Positions 44,757 through 56,459 of a stretch of DNA of 64,000 bases are shown piece after piece (positions within the stretch are counted from its first letter, which is position 1; each line of letters opens with the position of its first letter). The stretch covers positions 14,880,001 to 14,944,000 of the forward strand of contig NC_091976.1 of assembly GCF_036711975.1 (NCBI RefSeq), written 5' to 3'. Below the pieces are notes generated by a model. That model had not been told where the DNA came from, ran no database searches, and saw nothing but the letters and a program-made list of their open reading frames with translations. The translations under genes and the position numbers were made by a program. This DNA comes from Onthophagus taurus. Lineage: Eukaryota; Arthropoda; Insecta; Coleoptera; Scarabaeidae.

Positions 44757-46908
44757 CAGTGCTAGCGTAAAGCCCCCTGTTTAACTTCTGAACAGATTGA
44801 GATATCAATATGAACAAAAAAACGTCAGTTTCTATATTTTATCAGCACAAATATTTTCTTATGGAAAATTTTGGTATCACTTTTAGTTTTTCCGGAAAAT
44901 GGAACAGCTTTGTTTTTTTAAATGGAACACCCAGTATATTATGGTATCTTTCGAAAGAATAAAACAATACGAATTCAACGATACCTCACAATCAAATATC
45001 GGTTTATTAGTTTTTTACATAAAAATTAAACAAAATGCGAAATTTCGCCGGAAAAACCAACGTATCTTCGTTGACTACCTGTCGAGATACAATGGGCCAG
45101 ATAAATGGTGGACGGTCAGTTAAAGGTCGGTCTATGCTCGGATTAAGCAGGGTTAAAATCAGCAATTCTTTTAGAATGTTTTTATGAAACAATCAATACA
45201 AGAAAAGGATAAAAAGAAAGTTCTTTTTAAAACTTCTAAGGAAAAATTGTCATAACAACAATTTTAAAGTTTGTAGGTACTTTGAAATTTTGTATTTAAG
45301 GCAGCATGCAAATATTTTCCTTCATTTCTATCTTTGAATTCTACCCGACCAAGTATAACCAAAGAAAGGCGAGATCAAAATGGCTAGAAGGAGTTTAGAG
45401 CACAATATCGAAGCAATTTTAATATTCGCTCGTGCTGACAGAAATCTACATGAAACAGGGCGACATTTTAAGGAACGATTTCCTGAACATCCAATTAGTC
45501 GAAAATATTTAAGAGAGCTTGTGAATAAGTTTTTGGAAACTGGAAGCGTCGAAGACCGCAAAAGAACTGGTCGTCAGATATTAACAGAAGTATTTAATGT
45601 GCCCATGATGTCGTCTGCTGCTATCGCATCAACGTGTGATGTGTTAAATATTTCCGCGTCGTTGTTGGAAGACGTGGAAATACTTAAAGAAGAATAAATA
45701 TCATCCATTTTAAATAAAAATGCTACATGAATTAACAGTAGATGACCCTGATATAGAAGAACAGAATTTTGTGAGCTAATGACAAATTTGGTTGAACGAA
45801 ATCGATTATACTTGAAACATATTTGTTTCAGTGATGAATGTATTTTCTTTTTGGGTGAAAAATTGCATCGGCGTGATGTTAATCCACATGAATATCGTGA
45901 CGTTATCACTCAATTTCATTAGAAAGTAAATGTTTTTCTTTCAAGACTTTTGCAAATTGTACAACAGAATTCTGACGATTTTGAAATGGAACTAGTGTTT
46001 CATCAAGACGGAGCACCTCCACATTATGCGCCAATGGTACGAAATTATCTTGATAAAAATTTTAATGGACAACAAGATCACCAGATCTGACACCTTTAGA
46101 TTTCTTTTTATGGGGTTATTTAAAATCCAAGGTATATGAAATTCCGTTGGGTAGTATTGAGGATTTAAAACAAAAAATTATTGACGTCTGCCAAAATATT
46201 GATCACATGTTAAGCCGTGTGAGAGAGGAAACACTACAAAGATGGTACCACTGCCTAGAAGTTCAAGGTAATCATATCGAACAATTTACTTAATATTTGA
46301 TTCTTAATAAATAAAAAAATCTTTTATTATTCAATAACAACACTACGTTACCTATACTAGCAAAATCTTTAATAAGAAAATTTCATTTCTTATATTGACT
46401 TTTTTCTTTATAAATATTTTTTGATAAAATATGATTAATTCATAAATGTAATATACTTCCAAACAACTTTTATTTCATTTCTAAAAAAAATAAGTAATTG
46501 AACTTGCAATTTTAAATCCGTCTTAGCTCGAGCGTATACCGACCGTCCACCATTTACCTGGCCGATTGCATTTCGACAGGTAGTCGACGAAGATACGTTG
46601 GTTTTTCCGGCAAAATTCCGCATTTTGTTTAATTTTTATGCGAAAAACTAATAAACCGATATTTGATTGTGAGGTACCGTTGGATTCGTATTGTTTTCAT
46701 CTTTCGGAAGATACCATAATATACTGGGTGTTCCATTTAAAAAAACAAAGTTGATCTATTTTCCGGAAAAACTAAAAGTGATGGCAAAATTTTCCATAAG
46801 AAAATATTTGTGCTGATAAAATATAGAAACTGACGTTTTTTTGTTCATAGTGATATCTCAATTTGTTCGGAAGTTAAACAGGGGGGGGGTTACTTTACGC
46901 TAGCACTG
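44757..46908. mobile_element. Mariner-type element with ~400-bp TIRs
   Basis: CAGTGCTAGCGTAAAG at 44757 and its complement ending at 46908, flanked by TA. The arms stay similar to about 45180 and 46480, including GGTGGACGGTC and GACTACCTGTCGA blocks. This is unusually long for mariner. The interior carries a plus-strand transposase pseudogene. Confidence 0.88.
45380..46293 (+). pseudogene. Mariner-family transposase pseudogene
   Basis: The N-terminal helix-turn-helix part is open (MARRSLEHNIEAILIFARAD, FLETGSVEDRKRTGR, to 45697). Then, with shifts and stops, come LKHICFSDECIFFLGEK (first catalytic Asp), LVFHQDGAPPHYAPMVRNYL (second) and RSPDLTPLDFFLWGYLKSKV (third Asp, so mariner rather than Tc1 type). 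The end is HCLEVQGNHIEQFT then TAA. The stretch between the first and second catalytic blocks is too short, indicating an internal deletion of some tens of codons after about 45920. Confidence 0.85.
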
Positions 46909-46942
46909 TATATGTTTCGATTCACAATAGATTCGTCATCAG
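46909..46942 (-). ncRNA. Hammerhead-like hairpin, copy E, split by the mariner insertion
   Basis: The minus strand reads CTGATGA-C-GAATC...GAATC-GAA-ACATA. Across the mariner insertion at the TA, the would-be palindrome ACATATATGT continues at 44750-44756. Helix II has a mismatch. Here the core N is T, giving the textbook CTGATGA. Confidence 0.4.
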
Positions 46943-47280
46943 ACACGACTAAAATTAAATTAAATGTATAATATAAATAATAAAAATCAAAATATTCAAT
47001 ACAATTGCCGTCAAACCAGGTTTATAAGTGAAGGCTGCAAATCATCAAACTCATTCCAATATCTATGTTTAAATAAATTTTCTTTCATATATAAATATTC
47101 TAACTTAATGTTATAGCGGAGTTCGTTGTAAATCACTCAATGTAAATAATACAGTTAAATCAACGAAGTATTTGTGATTAAAACTATGCCACGACTTACA
47201 GAAACAACCTGTATAATCTAAACATCTACAAAACGCATTCATTGGAAAGTCTTCATTTGTTGTTTGCATACAACAATGCC

Positions 47281-49770
47281 TTAATTGCTGTATGTATGTA
47301 TGTATACAAGTGTGTCTTCATACAGCCCTGTTGTAGAGCCTTGAATTTCCCCCGACTTATCCACCGTCACACCATCTCTCCACCGTTGTTTAGGTCTTCC
47401 TCTACTTCTAGTACCTATAGGTTCCGCTGTAAATATCTTTCTTGCTGAATCATCGTCGCCACTTCTTACCACATGACCTGCTCACCTCAATCTGTCCACC
47501 TTTATAATTGTCACTATATCCTTGTTTTCTGCTTATCCATCGGCATTATGCAGTTTAAAGTTATACCTACTTCTCCATACTTCCTCTGCATAGATCCTCC
47601 CGTATATTTGACGCAGTGCCTTTCTTTCGAATGTGGCTAATATAGATTCATCTTATTTTATTAGGATCCACGCTTCTTCACCCTGCCTGATAAGTTTTGC
47701 ACTTATTCCATCCCATCCCGGAGACTTATGGTTACGTATCATCAACATGTGATGTCATAATTTTGGTCTACATATAAGGTCATTATTAAAAGTGTCAAGA
47801 GTAACATCTATTCCAAAAAATCTTCTACCTTGTTGATTCGTTGAACTGATTCATCTACATCAGCGTTTCTCAACCAGTGGTAAGTCTTTTGTGAGCTTTT
47901 GAGTAACTTTTGCGGCAATAAGCAACACTGGTATGAATGATCCCTGTGTTAGTCGTTGGGGTAGTTATAATTTGTTCATTTCTCTGTCTCAACCAACCGT
48001 AAGTATTATAACATTTCAGAATGAAATCAAACTTCCTACAGGGTTCCCTTATGATTTATTATGACGCTTCATTATTCCTAGTTCTGCTTTTCCTGTAATA
48101 CTGAGGTCCAGCTGTCTTTCGATCGTTTTGATGGTCATGCTATCTCTCTTTTTATGTCTATTTTACATTTTGCCAGGCTGATCCAATCTTGATACATATT
48201 CAGTTCATTCTCGTGGTCTCTGCCGGATCCATCTGTTTTAATTTCGATTCTAATCAGGCTTTTCTGGGTCTCATCGGCCCTTGCTTCCGCCCATACATAA
48301 GCCTTGCTTGCGATTGATAGATGTTTATTGCTTCATATTGAGTTGTAAACTGCACCGGTGCACTGAGGCTGTCACCCTGCCATATTCCGGCTTTCTGGGT
48401 TCTTAGTTTTGTCTTGTTATCTATGTTTGGTTGTTTCAGCACGTCGGAGCGCCTCATTCTGTCGAATGCCTTTTTGACGATGAAAGTAACGTCGGTTGTG
48501 GACTAGTTCTTCCGGAATCCTTGATGTTCCTTTCGTGCAAGCCCTAGTTTGATGATATTGCTGGAGCTTTGTAAAAATCTTTATGGTAGTATCCAATAGC
48601 GATATACATCAGTAAGTGTTAGAGTCATCTAGCTTCCCCTTTTTGTGCGGAATAATACTTGTACTCTGTTTTCAATCCTTTGGCACTTGCCTGGTGGTGA
48701 GGATTTTCTAGTTGATTAGCTCTCCATATTTTAAGAGTTGATTTCTGATGTTATTTTATGATTTCCCATGTGTTACTAGTGTTATCGTTCTCTTTGATTG
48801 GATTGACCTTGTGTTCTCACTTTTTAATGATTAAGTTCTTACGTTCTCTACCTTTTTAGAGTGTTAGTGCCTCTCTCGATATGGCAAGTCCAGGAGAATT
48901 TTACCCAATATAATCTGCTCCTATGTTTGGAGATGTTAATGCTCTTACGTCCAATACTTCCTCCGGTATTATGTTTCGGTTTGTGATTTTGTGGTCGATG
49001 ACTGATGTTCCTAGCTCTCCTTGGAATCTGGCTTTGTGCTGATTGTTGTGGTCAAAATATGTGTTGCACATTCTCATTTCGTTGCGAGTGCAATACTCCG
49101 GTAGCATTGCACCTTTGCATTTCTGAACCTATTTTCACCCCTGGGATGATGGAGTTACCCACTCAGTGATGATTTTCTTAAAGTACTATTCACCTCCTCC
49201 CGTAATTTTTCTTAGAATAACTCTGCTTCTTTATCATATTTGCTTGAAGCATGTGCGTAAACCGTTATGAGGTGGATATGAAGTGTGTTCATTGTTAGCG
49301 TTATGTGGAGCATTCTATTGCTGCAATATGTTATATTGGTTACTAGATGTGTCAGCCTGTTGGACATGAACATTCCTGTACCACATGCTGCCCGATTTCC
49401 TTTACTTCTCTCTGAAAAGATCAGCGTGTAGTTGGAGTATTGAATTATTCCCTTACATAGCTTTTTTTATTTCGGTGATGGTACATATAACTATTCTGTG
49501 TAGCTGTAGTTCCCATAGTACTTCTTGTTCATTGTTGTTAAGCGATCTTATATTCCAGCATTCAATTCTCGTTTGATTGTGGCTTTACCTCACATTTCTT
49601 GCTCTTGTCCTGTTTCTAGCATAGCTCATCATCGTGTATTCGTTCAGTTTTAAGGCTTCTCGTTGCGTCTTATGAGCCCTTGTTTTTGTTTCCCATGAGG
49701 CAATAAGTTGGCCTAACTCCAAACCCTTGTCTTTTATTCGGGCTTGGGACCAAGAGGCAAAGAGAGGCAA
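47281..49770 (-). mobile_element. Degraded RTE-like non-LTR retrotransposon, nearly full ORF2
   Basis: Minus-strand pieces in order: an endonuclease start (LNEYTMMSYARNRTRARNVR) near 49620, then RAACGTGMFMSNRLTHLVTN, HLITVYAHASSKYDKEAELF, and LPEYCTRNEMRMCNTYFDHN followed by GTSVIDHKI and DVRALTSPNIGADY (to 48901). RT follows with a GIWQGDSLSAPVQF box near 48370. The tail AGHVVRSGDDDSARKIF and GTRSRGRPKQRWRDGV ends near 47340. These are the family's normal blocks in the normal order. Many stops. The YADD box was not located. Confidence 0.75.
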
Positions 49771-51757
49771 AGCGCGCCCTACTCGATAACCCTGCGCCTA
49801 CATTTATTGGCAGAGTTATATATTTATATGGCTTTAATCTATGCCATTAAAATCGTTACTAACATATCTCAACATAGTCCCTAACGTCAATGCTACGTAA
49901 GCCTCATTAAACATTCTCTCTATTATCCTCCATTATTCATTGTACTACAATTCGTATTCGGAAACTGAATTGTCTAGCTAATGAGGGACTCCCTGTTATA
50001 TAGATATTATTTTGTTTCATAACATCCATCAGTAGGTTGCAGAAGAGGTGGATTGATAATGGGTTGTTGTAACATGTATAATAATATACATATGTTATGC
50101 CAAGTATTTTAAAACGTTCTCCTGACTATCTCAATGTATATAAGTACCAATCATCTAAATCTCATAATAAACAAATTAAAAATAGTAGCAAAAGTTTCGG
50201 CTTTATTCTTTCTTTATATAGTTGTTCATTTAAATTTACTAAGTTAATCACATTCAAAGCAATTTTAAAGCACCTTGTTTAGAACACCTCTGTTTATCAT
50301 TAAATTTTCTTTTCAATCAATCATTTGATTTAACACAAGTTTACCCATTCAGTCTCTCTTCAACCCTCAAAAATTTACTCGTTGGTGCATTCACCGAGTA
50401 AAGCTAACTTGCTTGAATCCCGTCAGGCTGCCACGGACAGATCGCTGTCATGTAAATATGCGGCGTTTTCGGTGAGAGGAGGGTATGGGGGAAAGTGGGT
50501 TGGCCGCCGTCCGATTTAATTAACAATCTGCATATCGAAAATAATGCCCAGATAGCCGAACGGCCACACAGTTTTCGGTGGGGTCCACTCCCCGCGTCGT
50601 GTTTCAGAATTGAAGAGGGAGAGAATCCGCGCCATTAATGCTAAATTGAACGTAATCTCCACGAGCGCGTATATGACGGTTACGATTACGATCATGCTAG
50701 AAAAGACCCATCCTGGTGGGGGAAAACTAATTAAAAATGTTTATCGAAAAAATTTATCAGTAAAAAAATTAAATTTCATCAGATTTCGAATATATCATTG
50801 TGATGTAATTAGATTGTTACATTACTAGAATTGTAATGTAAATATTTAATAAAGCAGTTGTACGAAAATGTATAATCTTGGGACATTTACAAATATTTTC
50901 TAGGGATTACAGAAAGGAGAACCTCGCCGGATCATAAGCCTTTATTTCTTTCGTTCAAAAAGCTGCACCGGATCTTAATATTTTTACGTTGGTACAATGT
51001 GTCATATACATACGTATATGTAGGGATACCAACCCAACATATCTGCGTATATATATCGTTTGTGCGGAGATCAGGCGGCCGATAAATTAAACAATAAACA
51101 AACGCGTTAACAAACCGAACGTAAATCACCGCCGAATCCGCTTAACAGTGGCGTCCGTCGGGGGGCCCCGCGCACACACACACCTGCGTACGCCCTGTCG
51201 AATCAAACGGTTTTAAAAGTTATAAACGGGGCGACCAGGTAAAAATCCCACAATTGATAGTTCGTCGCGGATTAAGAGCCTGGCGCTACGTACGTTTGAT
51301 CCCGGTCGTAAATTATCGGCCTAACCTAATCCGTTATGATCTCGCTTTGCGTTCTATACCTCAACCCTTCTCACTCTAACAATCCACCTTCTCTTTCCAT
51401 TTTCGGCACATTCCTCTCTCTCTCCCGCTCTGTCAACCAATAATTCATACCAAAGGTATGTATGTATGTTTGCATTTTGTATTATATTATGAAATTTGTG
51501 TAATGGAATTAAAGTATTTCAGTATAAAACATTTCATTTATAGAATGCATGTTTTAATTTGCAATATATCAGTAGTAAAATATACAGTGTGTTGAGAAAT
51601 TACTCTTTATAATCGAGTTATTTTACTTGCGCAAGTGATATTTCCAGGTATCCGATGGTATGGTCACCATCTTACTAATAGTATCTCTTTCGATTATCTC
51701 TCAATTTATTACTTTCGTCTATCTGTTATACATATATCTCATCTAAGTCTATCTTTA
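49771..51757. other. Intergenic with CpG-rich islands at about 50390-50630 and 51070-51420
   Basis: Non-repetitive sequence, partly CpG-rich, with no supported gene. Frames 50097-50282, 50610-50828 and 50932-51129 lack motifs. A short (ATGT)n tract occurs near 51457. Confidence 0.45.
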
Positions 51758-52576
51758 TTAACCTTCGGAGTGCATACATGGGGTCAATATGAACCCACCG
51801 TTCTTTGGCTATAAAATTAACATTTTTTTTTCATTATTTTCCATGTATTCTGCCGTTACTATAAGAGATTGACTTTGGCGTATTTAGAAAATTTTTACAA
51901 ATTTTGCTATCAGTAATATACTAGGTACAACATCCTGGGGTAAAACTGACCCCAGTGTGCATACTATGTATTAAAAAGAACAATGTTCAGTGTTTGCACC
52001 AGTGTTTGACCTGTTAAGGATTTTTTAATGCCAGTGTTTGACCGAACCATATTATTTTTCTTGTAGATCGCAAAAAAAAATAAAATAACAAAAACTACTA
52101 AAAAAGATTAGATTAGATTACAAAAATTAACCTTAACTAATTAGTTAGAAAATATGTTTACTTAATATTACAAATTTCATAAATTCCCCGTTTGTTAATT
52201 GGTTTTGGTTTTTGAATTTTTTTAATAAAATCTTTGGTCAAGTCATACCACATGACATCATCACCAGTGATGGGCGCTGGGTAAACATCCGGCGGGTAGG
52301 TTTTTCTAAAATGGGTATTTATCCGGGTATTTACCCCGGCCCAGGATAAATACCCAAACAGTGGGTGTAAAAGTGATACCAGTAAAAGTATATCAGATTC
52401 CAAAAAAATGAAGAGTAAGATGATGAGGACAAAACGAGGAATTGTCAAAAATCACAGACGTAGTCGAAGTTGATGTTGTAGTCCATTTTTAACCAGTTTT
52501 TTAATCTAGAGGTAACAATGGTTTTTTTGCACTTTTACTGGTTATTAAAAAAAATCTTGTATTAAATATAATACGT

Positions 52577-52628
52577 CTCTTTATTTACATGTTTCGCCTG
52601 TCCTAGCAGGCATCTTCAGAATAGAGAG
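52577..52628 (-). ncRNA. Hammerhead-like hairpin, copy C (best match)
   Basis: The minus strand reads CTCTCTATT-CTGAAGA-T-GCCTG-ctagga-CAGGC-GAA-ACATGT-A-AATAAAGAG. Helix I pairs at 8 of 9 positions, helix II is five perfect pairs, and helix III is the palindrome ACATGT as in dimeric hammerheads. The A after it would be the cleavage base. One extra base (T) separates CTGAAGA from helix II. Confidence 0.55.
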
Positions 52629-52770
52629 TAAGGTACAAGTTGAAAATAAAATTTTGAACAGTGGAAACTATTATATTGTTGAACTAATGACAAAATTCTG
52701 TTTAAAAATCACAAAAGGGGCGGATTTTAGAGATAGAGCAATTTTTACAAAATGTCGTGGTAGCGTGTCG

Positions 52771-52796
52771 AGAATGTCTTAACGTTAAGACATTCT
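52771..52796. repeat. 26-bp perfect palindrome
   Basis: AGAATGTCTTAAC followed by its exact complement GTTAAGACATTCT. It lies near the 3' side of the 351-bp insert. Confidence 0.85.
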
Positions 52797-52864
52797 TAAA
52801 TATTGTTACCTCTAAATCACAGACGTATTATCATTAGACAAATCTGTCGTAATTTAGATTAGAT

Positions 52865-53850
52865 CAAGTTATTATGATTATTATCATCAAGCACACCAAG
52901 CAGCCCTCTGCGTCCATTGTTGGACATAGACCTCCCCTATTCTGTTCCATTCGATTCTATTCTGTTGGTCATTCTTTTGACGTTTACTTCGTCTGTTCGC
53001 ACGCGGTCTCCACTCAAGTAATCGTTTTGTCTACTCCTCATTCTTCACTCGCGCGACATGACCCGCCCAGTTTCAATTAAGCTTTGCCACAATGTTGACC
53101 ACATCATTTACGCCAGTTCTTCTTCATAGGTCTTCATTTTGTATGTAGTTCTTCAGAGTTAGACCCAGGATCGACCTAGGATCGAAATCTATCTTTGCGT
53201 TACTTGGACCCTCCTGGCAGTGGCTACCGTTAATGTTAAAGTTTCGGAGCATAGCCGGAAACACGTATTGATTGAAAGCCTTTCTTGGTCTTTTCTCTTG
53301 AAGATGTCTCTAAGTTTCCCGTAGGCTGTGCATACGAGTGCGATCCTTCTGTTTAGTTCGCTAGTTTGATTATCTCTCGATACACGAACCTCATAGCCAA
53401 GATATACATAGCTGTCAACCCTCTCAATCTCATTATCATTTATGTTGATGTTAGAGCTGAGAACAACATTTATCATAAATTTTAATTTCTCCTCGTTGAT
53501 ATTTAGCCCTACTTTTGCACACACCCCCTTTAAGTCGTTTAGCATTAGTTTAATCTTTCTAAGGCTATCCGAAATAAGAATTATATCGGCCGCGTAGCGC
53601 AAATTACTTAAGCATTTGCAATTAATTTTTATGCCTTTTTGGGTCAAATCCAGTTGTTTAAATGCACTCTGAGGACTGTGATGAACAATTTGGGTTCAAC
53701 AGTGTATCGCCTTGTTTTACTCACAATCAGTGCCTTACTACTTCTACTCTCTTAGCATTCTTGTAGATGTTATAAATGAGTTTGGTATATCGATAATCGA
53801 CTCTGCATTCTTGAAGTGCTTGCAAAACTGCTATCAACTCAATTTAAATT
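52865..53850 (-). mobile_element. 5'-truncated RTE-like retrotransposon fragment with 3' end
   Basis: A 152-codon open frame (53647-53189) reads INCKCLSNLRYAADIILIS (catalytic YADD here YAAD), VGLNINEEKLKFMINVV and VDSYVYLGYEVRVSRD, then RRIALVCTAYGKLRDIF, classic RTE RT. Downstream, in other frames, come WAGHVARVKN, LLEWRPRANRRSK and YVQQWTQRAAW. The copy ends in a TGATGATAATAATCAT-type tail at about 52868, the usual RTE 3' end. Loss of the first catalytic Asp and later shifts make it dead. Confidence 0.8.
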
Positions 53851-56459
53851 AAATTTTATAAATACCTCTAAATACCCATCTTGGGTAAATACCCCCGGGT
53901 ATATATCCAGGAAATTTTCCCTGGAAAATAAATACCTGGGTATTTAACAACACTGATCATCACGCTCTGGCCATTTCCAGTTTGCCATAGCCTTAACTTT
54001 TATTTCTCTTTGATTTTTTTCTAAAACTTCGCCAGGGAACTCAGAACCGTTATAGTCCACAATGCAGTACTCTTCTACTTCCACAACACAATTTGACTTC
54101 AATTCTTGTTTCGATGTTTTTGTAGTTTCAGGCTTTGAGTTCATTTTTTTTGTTTCATCTATTATTTTGTTTCCTGCTACATCTTCTTGCCTATGTTACT
54201 TCGAGTTTGGTACTACACTTTCTTGCAACGGTTTTAAAGGGTCTATGTAACCCTTTTCCAAATTTGAAACATCTATTATTTGGGTTTGATCAACCGACTT
54301 TAATGAGGTTTTTTCTTGTGACTACTCGATAAGAACTTGATACTCATGTTCATCTGGAGGTATTATCATATCAGATTTTTCTAATAAATCAATATTCAGA
54401 TTTTGTATAGAATCGTTAAAATTGTCTAGTTGTTTATTAACATATTTATCAATCCCTGATGACAATGTTGATTTATTAATTAAATCTGTATGTGATTGAA
54501 AAGTAGTGTCCTCATAAGAGTCAGGCTTATTTTCTTGGTGCACTATTACCCTTACGGTTTCTTCTTTTGTTCAATTTGTTGCTCGTTTTTTTTTTGCGAA
54601 GTCTTGACATTTTAATTTTAAACCTTTCCAAAGATAAAATAAACTTGTGTCTTCTGTGCATCCTTCCCAAACATCTCCACTTATCTGAAAACTCGTCAGC
54701 TTCTCTGGTCGTATCTCCTTCTCCATATATTGTATAAGATCAAAGGCTTGGTTTTGTACTGGACTATTTTCGATAGAGATAATATTGATGCCTTCTTTAA
54801 AATATTTTTTAAAACTAATATGCTTCTCGTCAAAAGGACACATTCCACATGCCCTGAAACTATTTCAAAGGGTTGTTTCTTTATTATTAACACTGTCAAG
54901 GGCATCTCAAAACAGGAGCAAAATGTTCTTGGCTTAACTTTTCACCCAAATTTTGTGTTTTCCATTTGTGGACTGTTTGCTTCTATTTCAATTTTAATGG
55001 ACGAAAAAAAGCAATATCTAACCGCTGTAAAATATGTGTTGCATTTGGGTGCAAGCATACCAAAATAATTTGATTCTTACTACAAAATTGGCTCAGGGCT
55101 AGTGTAAGATGTGATACATATATGCCCATCTGTAAATAAAATTATAGGTAATTCTATATGACTTAAATACCTATGACTTAAATACCCATTTAAAAAAAAA
55201 TATTTGCAATATACTCCAAAAAAGATGGCCCTGTCATCCAACAAGTTATCAACAATTTTTTTGGCAATCGTATATAGGCATAGACGTCGTATATAGCATT
55301 GCATGTAACCAATGCTGTAAGACATATTTTTTCATCGTTTCCAACAAAATTATATATATTTCGTTCTCCTTTTTTTGCAAGAATTTTGTCTCTTTCAGTT
55401 TAAAAAAATAGCGCTCTCATCACAGTTAAAAACTCTCTTAGGATTCAATATATGCAGTAAACTGTTAGTGACCAAATAAGATTCTGCAATCCAACGCTTT
55501 AACGATGATTCTGTGACACGAGCTGTGGATGCAGTAAGATTTTCAGATAATCGAATAGATACTTCAGGATGTCGTGTTAAAAATTCCTTAAACCAAGTCT
55601 TTCCTGGTCTTCTGTCCTTGAAATTATAAATATTATCCCGTTTTAACTCTTTTGCCAGAAGTTGGACACTATCCAATAACTGGGTTTTTGCAACAGGAAA
55701 GCTCCTATCTACTAAATGAAACAACCATTCAACCAGCAGTTTTTCTTCATCAGAATTTAAAAATGCTGGTGGGCCTGTTTTCTTCTGCATTGGTGTTTTT
55801 ACTTTTTCTTTATAAATAAGAGTTGAAAAAAAAAGTTTGGAAAATTAAACATCTTGGCTATTTTTTCATAAGATAAATCCCTACTTCTTGCATCGAGAGC
55901 CTTTTGAAGATGTTCTTCCCTATATTTAAACTTAGGCTTCGTTGTCGTATTGGTACTGAAAAAAAGTTAACCTGATTCATATTTGCTAAATTTTCCATAT
56001 AGATTTTCCATTTTTTGATAATTGACCACTATAAGAGTCAGTGTTTGACCAACCTTTTATCCTTTTAATTTTACAGACTCATTACTGCTTAAGTGCGTTC
56101 AATTACTTTTATTGTTATAAAAAGGGTTTAAAAAAATAGAAAAGAATCAAACATTTACACTTATATTTAGGTATATTAGGCTTAAATATTTATAAAATTT
56201 AAAATCGGTTAAAAAACTCAGTGTTTGACCTGTTTGTGTCCTATAAATGACCAAAAAAAGAATCGGTAATTGACCGCATATTTAAATTGATTGTATCTTA
56301 CGTTTAAAGTATAAAAGTTTTGGTCAAATACTAAACAACTTAAACGGGAAGATATAAGTTTTAAAAACAGGTATTACATATTTTTCCATTTTATTAATCA
56401 AATATAAATCCTTGTGAGATTATAAAACAATCAATTCGTCTAGTATTTGACCGTTTGGT

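Larger units (their letters stand above)
44297..47214. mobile_element. Older TIR element hosting a mariner element
   Basis: ATAGGATGTTTCCGTAAGTC at 44297 and the reversed ATACAGGTTGTTTCTGTAAG at 47214 are inverted and continue through GTCGTGGCATA and TTTAATCACAAATACT. TA dinucleotides lie at both ends. Apart from the nested mariner at 44757-46908 it has no coding capacity, and part of it is hairpin copy E. Confidence 0.65.
52463..52813. mobile_element. 351-bp insert with perfect 14-bp target duplication, carrying a hammerhead-like motif
   Basis: AAATCACAGACGTA occurs exactly at 52449-52462 and 52814-52827. The insert begins GTCGAAGTTG and ends TGTTACCTCT, without TIRs, apart from a short AGAGGTAACAAT/ATTGTTACCTCT inverted pair at about 52508 and 52802. 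It contains hairpin copy C and a 26-bp perfect palindrome at 52771-52796. The long duplication suggests an RNA-mediated or Penelope/retrozyme-like insertion, but no ORF is present. Confidence 0.65.
52265..53955. mobile_element. hAT-type element (non-autonomous) with 8-bp target duplication, itself with insertions
   Basis: Left end CAGTGATGGGCG, reversed right end CAGTGTTGTTAAATACCC. ATCATCAC flanks both ends exactly (52257-52264 and 53956-53963). Subterminal GGGTATTTAyCC repeats occur near both ends. It interrupts the last 40 codons of the pogo-like pseudogene. Its interior holds the 351-bp insert 52463-52813 and an RTE-like fragment. Confidence 0.88.
52158..55960 (-). pseudogene. Pogo/jerky-like transposase pseudogene, interrupted by a hAT element
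   Basis: Minus strand: a psq-type helix-turn-helix (KPKFKYREEHLQKALDARSR) near 55940-55860. Then a CENP-B-type DNA-binding domain (SDEEKLLVEWLFHLVDRSFP, RRPGKTWFKEFLTRHPEVSI, 55790-55560). The DDE start is FNCDESAIFLN at 55395. Broken DDE pieces follow (PIILFTDGH near 55130), then GMWNVSF/GMCPFDEKHI-type sequence near 54850 and an acidic linker. The C-terminal tail VEEYCIVDYNGSEFPGEVLE and NWKWPERDD run to 53964. The final 36 residues (MWYDLTKDFIKKI...PINKRGIYEI) lie beyond the hAT insertion, 52263-52158. Full-length layout but at least five frame breaks. Confidence 0.82.
51988..56452 (-). mobile_element. Pogo/jerky-like element (boundaries approximate)
   Basis: A minus-strand pogo-type transposase pseudogene is bracketed by clusters of CAGTGTTTGACC (52000-52011, 52032-52043, 56039-56050, 56219-56230) plus TAGTATTTGACC at 56441-56452 and an inverted copy at 56322-56333. 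These resemble pogo/Tigger terminal motifs (CAGT...TTGACC). They lie mostly in the same orientation at both ends, so the exact ends cannot be fixed. Confidence 0.6.
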
